Shown here: piece by piece, positions 57,321 through 64,000 of the stretch
How positions within the stretch are numbered: the first letter of the stretch is position 1
How the letters are laid out: every line of letters begins with the position of its first letter
NCBI RefSeq assembly: GCF_900155945.1
Contig: NZ_FTMN01000002.1
Span: 372,001-436,000, forward strand
Direction of reading: 5' to 3'
Source: Marinobacterium stanieri
GTDB taxonomy: Bacteria; Pseudomonadota; Gammaproteobacteria; Pseudomonadales; Balneatricaceae
DNA length: 64,000 bases
Notes under the pieces: generated by a model
Told to the model about the DNA's origin: nothing
What the model saw: the letters and a program-made list of their open reading frames with translations, nothing else
Database searches by the model: none
Position numbers and translations under genes: made by a program

Positions 57321-58157
57321 ATGAATACTTCTCCGCTTCTGGTTGGGGTCGTACAGCTCAACTCCGAACTGCTTGCCCTTGAATCCAACCTCAGCACCCA
57401 CGCCGACTGGATTCGCACTGCGCAATCTGAATCCCTTGAACTCCTGCTGTTTCCGGAACTGTCATTAACCGGCTATCAACTGGGCCGGCGCACACCCGAG
57501 GCCGCCATGCGTGCCGACGACGAGCGTTTGAAGTCACTGGCCCGTATCGCGCCGAACATGACCGTTGTAGTGGGCTTTGTGGAGCAGGCCAGCCCCGGCG
57601 AATACTATAACGCCGTCGCCTACCTCAGGCAGGGTGAAATCGCTGCCGTCTACCGCAAGATCAATCTGCCCACCTATGGCGGCCTGGAAGAAGGCAAGTG
57701 GTACCACCCGGGTGAAGAGCTGGTTCAGGTGGAATGCAAACCAAACTGGACTGCCAACACGCTCATCTGTGCTGACCTCTGGAACCCGGCGCTGGTCCAT
57801 TGCGCCATGTTGCGTCGTCCCGAACTATTGCTGGCCCCCGTCAATTCAGCTTCAGCCATTGTCAGCGATGAGTTCTCCAACGAAAACAACTGGCAGACCA
57901 ACGTCAGCTTCTACGCCATGCTATACGGCGTGCCTGTACTCATGGCTAACCGCTATGGCGCCGAGGGCGATGCCTGGTTCTGGGGCGGCAGCCGCATACT
58001 GGGCCCCCGAGGTGAAGTACTGGCACAGGCGGAAGACCGTGAATGCCTGATCAGTGCCGAGCTGGATCTAAACAGCATCGCCGCTGCGCGCTTCGATCAT
58101 CCGGCCATACGCGATGCCAACACCCTATTGATCCAACGCCTGCTCAACCAATCATAA
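57321..58157 (+). CDS. Carbon-nitrogen hydrolase (nitrilase family)
   Basis: 278 residues. The catalytic triad is visible: Glu46 in FPELSLTGYQ, Lys113 in YRKINLPTYG, Cys150 in TLICADLWNP. Family members cleave amides, nitriles or carbamoyl groups. Between the betaine transporter and a PrpD-like gene, so it may belong to breakdown of an imported compound; the substrate is unknown. Confidence 0.9.
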   Translation: MNTSPLLVGVVQLNSELLALESNLSTHADWIRTAQSESLELLLFPELSLTGYQLGRRTPEAAMRADDERLKSLARIAPNMTVVVGFVEQASPGEYYNAVAYLRQGEIAAVYRKINLPTYGGLEEGKWYHPGEELVQVECKPNWTANTLICADLWNPALVHCAMLRRPELLLAPVNSASAIVSDEFSNENNWQTNVSFYAMLYGVPVLMANRYGAEGDAWFWGGSRILGPRGEVLAQAEDRECLISAELDLNSIAAARFDHPAIRDANTLLIQRLLNQS

Positions 58158-58215
58158 AAACAACCAGGTTTGAGGTGGGCACCCGCCCGCCTCACTGCAC
58201 AAAAAGGCCCAAGCC

Positions 58216-59547
58216 GTGCACTCTCTCAACAGTTTCATCCATGACCTCACACCCGAGGATTTACCCGACAACGTGATTGAACAGGCCCAGCGTTGCCTGC
58301 TGGACCTTCTGGGCGTCGCCGCTGCCGGCCACCGCACCCGCCTGAGCAGTATTATGCAGCGCTTTGTAACCGCCCAATATCCGGGTGATATCCCGCTCCT
58401 GTTCAGCGATCAAACCGCCAGCCTCTGTGGCAGCGCACTATTTGGCGCCCTGCTGATAGACAGTCTGGACGCCCATGACGGCCAGGTACTTACCAAGGGC
58501 CATGTCGGTGTCGCCATCCTGCCGGCATTGCTGGCACAAGCCCACGAGCAACCGCTTGACGGCAAGGGCTTTCTAACGGCCCTGGTCATCGGCTATGAAA
58601 TCGCTACCCGTGCCGGAATTGCCCTGCACCGCACCGCAAGTGACTATCACACCTCCGGTGCCTGGAACGGCATCGGTGTCGCCGCCATGCTCTCACGCCT
58701 GCGCAAGCTAAGCCCTGAGCAAACAGCTGAGGCACTTGGGACCGCTGAGTTCTATGGCCCTAGAAGCCAGATGATGCGCTGCATAGATCACCCCACCATG
58801 GTGAAAGACGGCTCGGGCTGGGGTGCACTCGCCGGTGTCAGTGCCGTGCTCTTGGCCGAGTCAGGCTTTACCGGAGCCCCGGCAATTACACTGCAAGGCC
58901 CGGAAGTCGCCGATATCTGGCAAGACCTGGGACAGCGCTGGTACATCCTCGAGCAATACTTCAAAGCCTATCCTGTGTGCCGCTGGGCCCAACCCGCTGT
59001 GGAAGCCGTGCGTACCCTGCGCCAGCATCCGGGCTTTGCGCCTGAGCAAATCGAAGCGATCCATATTTACAGCTTCCACGAAGCTACTCGATTACACAAA
59101 GTACTGCCCGAGACCACCGAAGAAGCCCAATACAGCCTGCCATTCTCGGTCGCCTCTGCCCTGATCGATGATGCCGTGTTACCTGAAGCCGTGGCTGAAA
59201 CGCCGCAGGGGTTGCAGCACCCTCTGCGACGACAGCTAAGCCAGCGGGTACACATGCATGAAACCGAAGCCTACAACGCCCGCTTCCCGGCCGAACGCTG
59301 GGCCCATGCCCACCTTATTATGAAAGATGGTCGCCAGTGGACATCGGAGCCCTGTATCGCCCGAGGCAATCCTGAGAACCCGCTGATCACTGGAGAGTTG
59401 TTGGCCAAGTTCAATTTGCTAACGGATGGCTTGATGACGACAGCAAATCAACGGCATGTTTCTGAAGCCTGCCTTGCAAGCTGGGGACTGGACCGTTTAG
59501 ACGTTGAGGCATTACTCAAACGTCTCTCTGGCCGCCTTGCTGTCTGA
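58216..59547 (+). CDS. MmgE/PrpD family protein
   Basis: 443 residues. The N-terminus (HSLNSFIHDLTPEDLPDNV) and conserved cores (GYEIATRAGIALHR, YHTSGAWNGIGVAAML) match MmgE/PrpD, the 2-methylcitrate dehydratase family, which also includes aconitate-decarboxylase-like and other enzymes. The substrate is not obvious. It follows the hydrolase by 58 bp and ends at a bidirectional terminator. Confidence 0.88.
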   Translation: MHSLNSFIHDLTPEDLPDNVIEQAQRCLLDLLGVAAAGHRTRLSSIMQRFVTAQYPGDIPLLFSDQTASLCGSALFGALLIDSLDAHDGQVLTKGHVGVAILPALLAQAHEQPLDGKGFLTALVIGYEIATRAGIALHRTASDYHTSGAWNGIGVAAMLSRLRKLSPEQTAEALGTAEFYGPRSQMMRCIDHPTMVKDGSGWGALAGVSAVLLAESGFTGAPAITLQGPEVADIWQDLGQRWYILEQYFKAYPVCRWAQPAVEAVRTLRQHPGFAPEQIEAIHIYSFHEATRLHKVLPETTEEAQYSLPFSVASALIDDAVLPEAVAETPQGLQHPLRRQLSQRVHMHETEAYNARFPAERWAHAHLIMKDGRQWTSEPCIARGNPENPLITGELLAKFNLLTDGLMTTANQRHVSEACLASWGLDRLDVEALLKRLSGRLAV

Positions 59548-59567
59548 GAAGTTCACATACTGGAATC

Positions 59568-59593
59568 AAAAAACCGGCCGCGGCCGGTTTTTT
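59568..59593. terminator. Bidirectional terminator
   Basis: AAAAAACCGGCCG is followed at once by its exact inverse, making a perfect 26-bp palindrome with A and T tracts at each end. It ends both the PrpD-like gene (+) and the amidohydrolase gene (-). Confidence 0.92.
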
Positions 59594-59620
59594 CGATAGT
59601 ATCAATCTTTTCAGGCTGTC

Positions 59621-60502
59621 TTAAAAACCGTAAAGGGCGGCGGGGTTATCAACCAGAATACGATTGCGCACTGCCTCATCCGGCACCCAACGGGCCAGCA
59701 GATCCAGCAGGTCGCCATCATTGGGCATGGGAATCGAGAAATGCGGATGCGGCCAGTCCGAGCCCCATACACAGCGGTTGGGATTGGCTTCCACCAGCGC
59801 CTGGGCAAAGAGATCCACGTCTGTATAGGGAGGTTGCTGTTCGGCAGTGATCCGGTACGCGCCTGATAGTTTCACCCAAACCTGTTCGTCTCTAAGCAGG
59901 TTTAGCAATGCCTGAAAGCCCGGATGCTCCAGCCCCTTGCGGCAATCCATATGACCCATATGGTCTACGACAACGGGCACCGGCAAAGCGCGAATGCGGC
60001 TTTCCAGGTCCTCAAATTCTGACACATCGATCAGAAACTGCAGGTGCCAGTTGCGGGTAGCCAGACGCTGGGCCAATACTTCCACATCACGCCATTGAAT
60101 ACCGCCCTTGAACAGCAAATTCATACGTACACCACAGTGACCACCGGCTTCCAGCTGGTCAAGCTCGGTTTCTCTGGCATCCGCATCCACCACAGCCACG
60201 CCCTTGTATGCGAGCCCCTGGCCACGCAGATAGGCCAAAGCATCCATCTGCAGGCGGTTATCGGTGCCATAGACACTGGGCTGCACCAGCACACCGCGGG
60301 CAATACCCAGGCGTTCATGCAGATGGCGATAGGCCCCTACCGGTGCATCGGGCGGTGTGTAGGTACGATTGGGAGTGTAGGGATAAATGCGCTCAGTGCC
60401 GAAGACGTGGGCATGGGTGTCACAGGCACCCGGCGGAATTGTGAAAGCGGGTGCACGGGGAAAGGGATCGGCGGCGTCACAAACAGGAATAGATTCGCTC
60501 AT
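59621..60502 (-). CDS. Amidohydrolase-2 family (TIM-barrel) hydrolase
   Basis: 293 residues. GACDTHAHVFG (the H-x-H at the start), the His in VVDHMGHMD and VWGSDWPHPHF fit the amidohydrolase-2 family, of which LigI/2-pyrone-4,6-dicarboxylate lactonase is the closest in motif order. It may hydrolyse a lactone or a C-C bond in aromatic breakdown. An independent gene between two terminators. Confidence 0.85.
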   Translation of the reverse strand: MSESIPVCDAADPFPRAPAFTIPPGACDTHAHVFGTERIYPYTPNRTYTPPDAPVGAYRHLHERLGIARGVLVQPSVYGTDNRLQMDALAYLRGQGLAYKGVAVVDADARETELDQLEAGGHCGVRMNLLFKGGIQWRDVEVLAQRLATRNWHLQFLIDVSEFEDLESRIRALPVPVVVDHMGHMDCRKGLEHPGFQALLNLLRDEQVWVKLSGAYRITAEQQPPYTDVDLFAQALVEANPNRCVWGSDWPHPHFSIPMPNDGDLLDLLARWVPDEAVRNRILVDNPAALYGF

Positions 60503-60532
60503 TTAACACCTCTCATCACAGAGCCTTGAACG

Positions 60533-60566
60533 AAAAACCGATGCCGGTAGTGCAGGCCGGCATCGG
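60533..60566 (-). terminator. Terminator of the alpha/beta-hydrolase gene
   Basis: Minus-strand CCGATGCCGG / CCGGCATCGG stem (plus 60538-60547 and 60557-60566) followed by TTTTT. It lies between the two minus-strand genes and suggests they are transcribed separately. Confidence 0.85.
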
Positions 60567-60588
60567 TAAAAGGAGAACTCAGAACCGG

Positions 60589-61479
60589 TTAAACGTTGGC
60601 CTGAATCCACTGGGCAATGTGGCTGGAGAACTCGATGAACAGCGGGTTGTCATCCAGCATCCACTCAGTGTGACCACCACCGGCGAGCAGGAACAGCTCT
60701 TTCGGGCCCGGGTAGGCTGCGTACAGCGCCTTGGGCTCGGTTACCGGGTGAAGATCATTGTCGGCACCATGTGCGATCAGCATCGGAATGTTGGAGAAAC
60801 GTTCATCCAGGTGCGCTTCCGGCTTGAAGCTGATCAGAGAGTCAGCGAGATCCAGTGTCGAGGTCACACCATAGCCCGGTGCCTTGACCAGCTCGGTGAA
60901 CACGTATTCTCGGCTGACCGGGTCCAGCGGGTAGATATCGAAGGGATCAATACCCTCAGGAGCGCCGCCATTGGCAAGACGGGTGCGTTCCTTGGCCATG
61001 AACTGCTTGAACTCTTTCCAGCCATGTTCGCCGCGCAGTGCTTTCTGCACGCGCACCGCATCGAAGAAACCGTTCATGGCGATCAGGCCATCAATCTGAT
61101 CTTCACAGATCCGGAAAGCATCAATGATCAGGCCGCCAGCCATCCCCCAGCCTGCCAAAACGACTTTACGGCCCTCTTCGTCGGCACGCTGGCGAACAAT
61201 GGCAACGGCACTGGCAATATCGCGTACCTGCTCTTCCAGAATGACACGCTCACGTTCGCCCTGGGACTCGCCAAAACCACGGTAGTCAAAACCAAAGACG
61301 GTGAAACCCTTGGGCGTCAGGGCTCGCGCATAACGCTCAGGGTGGATGTTTTTCTGGCCGGTGAAACCGGAGCAGACGATGACAATCGGCAGGCTCGGGT
61401 TGGAATTCTGTTCGTCGGTGAAGAAAGCGCCATCCAGGGTCAGGCCATCACTTTTGAATGCAACTTTTTGTTCGATCAT
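60589..61479 (-). CDS. Alpha/beta-hydrolase fold protein lacking the nucleophile Ser
   Basis: 296 residues. The oxyanion and fold signatures are present (VIVCSGFTG, FDYRGFGESQGER) and the acid/base pair looks intact (LIAHGADND and GGGHTEW). But the nucleophile elbow reads AGWGMAGG at residues 109-116, with Gly112 where Ser (G-x-S-x-G) is expected. Codons confirm it. Either a catalytically inactive relative or one using another residue. Its neighbour is the amidohydrolase. Confidence 0.8.
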   Translation of the reverse strand: MIEQKVAFKSDGLTLDGAFFTDEQNSNPSLPIVIVCSGFTGQKNIHPERYARALTPKGFTVFGFDYRGFGESQGERERVILEEQVRDIASAVAIVRQRADEEGRKVVLAGWGMAGGLIIDAFRICEDQIDGLIAMNGFFDAVRVQKALRGEHGWKEFKQFMAKERTRLANGGAPEGIDPFDIYPLDPVSREYVFTELVKAPGYGVTSTLDLADSLISFKPEAHLDERFSNIPMLIAHGADNDLHPVTEPKALYAAYPGPKELFLLAGGGHTEWMLDDNPLFIEFSSHIAQWIQANV

Positions 61480-61690
61480 TGTTTGTGTACTCTTATTCGA
61501 AGCTCAGGTTGTTGTTCAACGGTTGCAATAATGGCGTAAAGACCTGTGGCAGAATGTTCAATTTACGACGTTATCAGGCACATTCACGACTTCATTTTTC
61601 GAGCAATTTGTTTCATTCCGGGAACCCTCCCCTGTCCTTTCTGCCCAGTCTCGCTAGAATGTAATTCTCATTCTCTTTTATCGAGCCCTC

Positions 61691-63091
61691 ATGACTGCAG
61701 CAGCTGAAAACCCCTATGCTTCTCCCTCAGTACGCTGGCTCACCCTGCTGAGTATCTGCGTCGCCACCTTCCTCATGCCCATGAGCATGTCGGCCGTGAA
61801 CGTTGCCCTGCCGGCCATTGCCGAAGACCTGAACGCTGATGCCGTGTTGGTGAGCTGGATTCCGACCATGAACCTGCTGGGCGCAATTGCCCTCCAGCTT
61901 CCGGCAGGCCGGATCGCCGATATGATCGGGCGCAAGAAGGTGTTTCTGTCCGGCCTGCTGCTGTTCACGCTCAGTTCGCTGGCCATTGCCATGGTGGAAC
62001 ATATTGGCTGGCTGCTGTTGATGCGTCTGCTTCAGGGGATCGCCGGCGCGATGATCTTTGGCACCGGCATGGCGATCGTATCTCAGGTGTTTGCTGAACA
62101 TGGCCGCGGCATGGCGCTGGGGCTAACGTCGACGTCAGTTTATCTGGGCCTTACCTGCGGCCCGCCCATCGGTGGCTGGCTCACGGAGTGGTGGGACTGG
62201 CACGCAGTGTTTCTGGCGCCTCTGCCGCTGGCCATCGTCTGTGCCCTGCTGGTGTGGATCAACGTACGCGAGACCGAGCGTCAGAAAGATGAACGGCTGG
62301 ACTGGATTGGCAGCCTGCTGTTTATCGCTGCCTCCAGCCTCTTTTTTGTTGGCCTGTCAGAGCTGCCGGACTGGAAAGGCGGGCTGCTGGGCGTCATCGG
62401 GCTGGCGTTGCTGGGCCTGTTCATCTACCAGCAGGAGCACTCTCCCTATCCGCTGATCCGGCTGCGTCGGATGGTAAAGAACCTGGTGTTCTTCCGTTCC
62501 ATTCAAGCCAGTTTCCTGATGTATGCCGCCAACTATCCGCTGCAGTTTCTGCTCAGCCTCTATCTGCAATATATCCGTGAACTGTCTCCGGCCGAGGCGG
62601 GACAGCTGATGCTGCTGCAGGCGATGATGATGGCGCTGCTGGCACCTGTCGCAGGCCGTCTGTCCGACCGCATGGAACCGCGTATACCGGCGACTCTGGG
62701 CTGTATCCTGTTCGGTACCGGCTTTATGATTCTGGCGCTGCTGGATCAGGACAGTGGCCTTGGCCAGGTGATGTTGGCACTGCTGGTCATGGGCACCGGC
62801 TTCGGGCTGTTCTCTTCGCCCAACAACAATGGCGCCTTGAGTGTGGTGCCGACCGAGCGCCTGAGCATCGCCTCTTCCCTGCTCAACATCTCCCGTACGC
62901 TGGGCAACATGCTGGGCATGGCAGTGGTGGTCTTCCTGTTCAACATGTTTATCGGCAATGCCCAGCTGACATCCGATCAGTTCCCGGCCTTGATGAATCT
63001 GCTGGAATTCGCGTTCTGGATCTGCTGCGGCTACTGCCTGCTGGCCGCCTGGCGCTCCTGGTCGCGAGGCACCGTGCATCAGCAAGGCTGA
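61691..63091 (+). CDS. MFS transporter, DHA2 (14-TM) type
   Basis: 466 residues with about 14 hydrophobic segments. GRIADMIGRKKVFLSG (motif A) near residue 75 and LQGIAGAMIFGTGMAI near residue 120 are the DHA2 signatures of EmrB/QacA exporters. It would export drugs or metabolites by proton antiport. Its promoter region lies in 61480-61690, divergent from the alpha/beta-hydrolase. Confidence 0.9.
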   Translation: MTAAAENPYASPSVRWLTLLSICVATFLMPMSMSAVNVALPAIAEDLNADAVLVSWIPTMNLLGAIALQLPAGRIADMIGRKKVFLSGLLLFTLSSLAIAMVEHIGWLLLMRLLQGIAGAMIFGTGMAIVSQVFAEHGRGMALGLTSTSVYLGLTCGPPIGGWLTEWWDWHAVFLAPLPLAIVCALLVWINVRETERQKDERLDWIGSLLFIAASSLFFVGLSELPDWKGGLLGVIGLALLGLFIYQQEHSPYPLIRLRRMVKNLVFFRSIQASFLMYAANYPLQFLLSLYLQYIRELSPAEAGQLMLLQAMMMALLAPVAGRLSDRMEPRIPATLGCILFGTGFMILALLDQDSGLGQVMLALLVMGTGFGLFSSPNNNGALSVVPTERLSIASSLLNISRTLGNMLGMAVVVFLFNMFIGNAQLTSDQFPALMNLLEFAFWICCGYCLLAAWRSWSRGTVHQQG

Positions 63092-63102
63092 TTTTCAGGC
63101 AT

Positions 63103-63129
63103 AAAAAAGCCGGGGTACAAGACCCCGGC
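63103..63129 (-). terminator. Terminator of the aldehyde dehydrogenase gene
   Basis: Minus strand GCCGGGGT-CTTGT-ACCCCGGC followed by TTTTTT. Perfect 8-bp stem, just beyond the stop (63176) of the aldehyde dehydrogenase gene. Confidence 0.88.
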
Positions 63130-63175
63130 AAGCACTTCGTAGCAACAATCACAGAAGTGAGATGATGAAAAAGCC

Positions 63176-64000
63176 TTAGCCGCGGCTGATGCTCAACAGC
63201 TGTGGCTGGGTGTACTCGAGCAAGCCTTCCTCGCCAAACTCGATACCCACGCCGGACATCTTGCTGCCACCGAAGGGGCAGTGGGGCAAGACTTCAGCGT
63301 GGTTGTTGATCCAGGCAGTGCCTGACTCAAGGCGTGTCGCAACTGCACGCGCCTGTTCAATGTCATCGCCCCAGACGGAACCGCCCAGGCCGTTGACGTT
63401 ATCGTTGGCCATGGCCAGTGCTTCTTCCACGGTGCTGTAAGCAATGATCGGCAGGGCAGGACCAAACTGCTCTTCGTCGACCAGGCGCACGCCATTGCTG
63501 ACGCCAGCCACAATTGTCGGCGGGTAGAAGAAACCGTTACCCTGCTGAGCTTCGCCACCGCAGAGAACACGACCACCCTGTGCACGGGCGTCGTCAACCA
63601 GCTCGGCAACCAGATCCAGCTGGGCCTTGTTCTGAACCGGACCGAAGGTAACACCCTCTTCCAGACCGGAACCGACCACCTGCTCTGAAGCCAGTTCAAC
63701 CAGCTTGGCGCACATTTCGTCGTACTGATCTTCGTGTACGTACAGACGCTTGAGCGCGGCACAGGTCTGACCCATATTCAGGAACGCCGTCTGGAAGATG
63801 CCTTGGGCAATCTTGTCCAGATCGGTACCCGGCAGCACGATAGAGGCATCGTTACCACCCAGCTCCAGGGTCAGGCGCTTCAGGTTGTCGGCAGACTTGC
63901 GCATGATGTCCTGACCGGTCGGAGTAGAACCGGTGAAGACGATCTTGTTGATGTCCTGGTGAGATGTCATGGCACGACCGATGCCGCCTTCACCTGTGAC
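63176..64000 (-). CDS. Aldehyde dehydrogenase, partial (C-terminal part)
   Basis: At least 275 residues up to the window edge, upstream open; the start is outside. LTLELGGNDASIVL holds the general-base Glu, and GQTCAALKRL holds the catalytic Cys of NAD(P)+-dependent aldehyde dehydrogenases. The C-terminus PFGGSKMSGVGIEFGEEGLLEY is typical of the class. The substrate is not defined. Confidence 0.92.
   Translation of the reverse strand, partial: VTGEGGIGRAMTSHQDINKIVFTGSTPTGQDIMRKSADNLKRLTLELGGNDASIVLPGTDLDKIAQGIFQTAFLNMGQTCAALKRLYVHEDQYDEMCAKLVELASEQVVGSGLEEGVTFGPVQNKAQLDLVAELVDDARAQGGRVLCGGEAQQGNGFFYPPTIVAGVSNGVRLVDEEQFGPALPIIAYSTVEEALAMANDNVNGLGGSVWGDDIEQARAVATRLESGTAWINNHAEVLPHCPFGGSKMSGVGIEFGEEGLLEYTQPQLLSISRG

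Overview
The window is chromosomal DNA of a Gram-negative gammaproteobacterium. The host genes (a fused indolepyruvate:ferredoxin oxidoreductase, an NSS transporter, an OpuC-type betaine ABC transporter, a GlxA/GbdR-like regulator and a cache-PAS-GGDEF-EAL protein) suggest a marine member of the Oceanospirillales/Marinobacterium type; this placement is inference from gene content. Two thirds of the window (1 to about 40,281) is a prophage integrated into the 3' end of a tRNA-Ser(GGA) gene (40282-40369, minus strand). The rest is host chromosome.

Prophage layout. It is a lambda-like temperate siphophage with HK97-type head genes. A divergent immunity region (26150-26232) carries a leaderless S24 repressor gene (+) and a Cro-like gene (-) over three copies of a 15-bp operator (consensus TAAACAnnnTGTTTA). 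A second set of three operators lies at 29838-29897 and controls the rightward early operon, so the arrangement mirrors lambda OR and OL. The leftward program (minus strand, 26150 down to 1) runs cro-like, Rha/antirepressor, replication initiator with in-gene iterons, Dam-type methylase, small genes, RuvC-like resolvase, a zinc-finger Q-like protein, holin, SAR endolysin, Rz/Rz1, HNH, terminase, portal, protease, capsid, connectors, tail tube, tail chaperone with a -1 frameshift site, tape measure, tail tip and fibre genes. The rightward program (29909 to 40240, plus strand) is a tightly overlapping series of small early genes plus RdgC, an HNH protein, a MazG-like protein, excisionase and integrase. 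The left attachment site is not in the window, so the prophage continues beyond base 1.

Accessory cargo stands against the direction of the phage operons: a membrane-anchored single gene (9269-9748), a two-gene nucleotidyltransferase cassette (18895-20276), a three-gene cassette of GHKL ATPase, STAS-like DUF4325 and membrane protein (27015-28979), and a double zinc-ribbon membrane protein (29148-29756). The last two lie between the two operator sets, in the part of the genome expected to be expressed in the lysogen. They are the best candidates for an undescribed phage-exclusion or signalling system. A 60-residue secreted peptide that looks like the first part of a host porin sits in the early operon (38566-38748).

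Host region. From 40,568 onward come a Ca/Na antiporter and a CorA-family transporter, a c-di-GMP enzyme, then an aromatic amino acid catabolic set (Lrp-type regulator divergent from indolepyruvate oxidoreductase, aromatic aminotransferase and an NSS transporter). These are followed by a GbdR-like regulator with a four-gene betaine/choline ABC transporter, a carbon-nitrogen hydrolase and a MmgE/PrpD protein. The window ends with an amidohydrolase, an alpha/beta-hydrolase fold protein lacking the nucleophile serine, a 14-TM MFS exporter and the C-terminal part of an aldehyde dehydrogenase. All calls come from reading the sequence; no database search was run.
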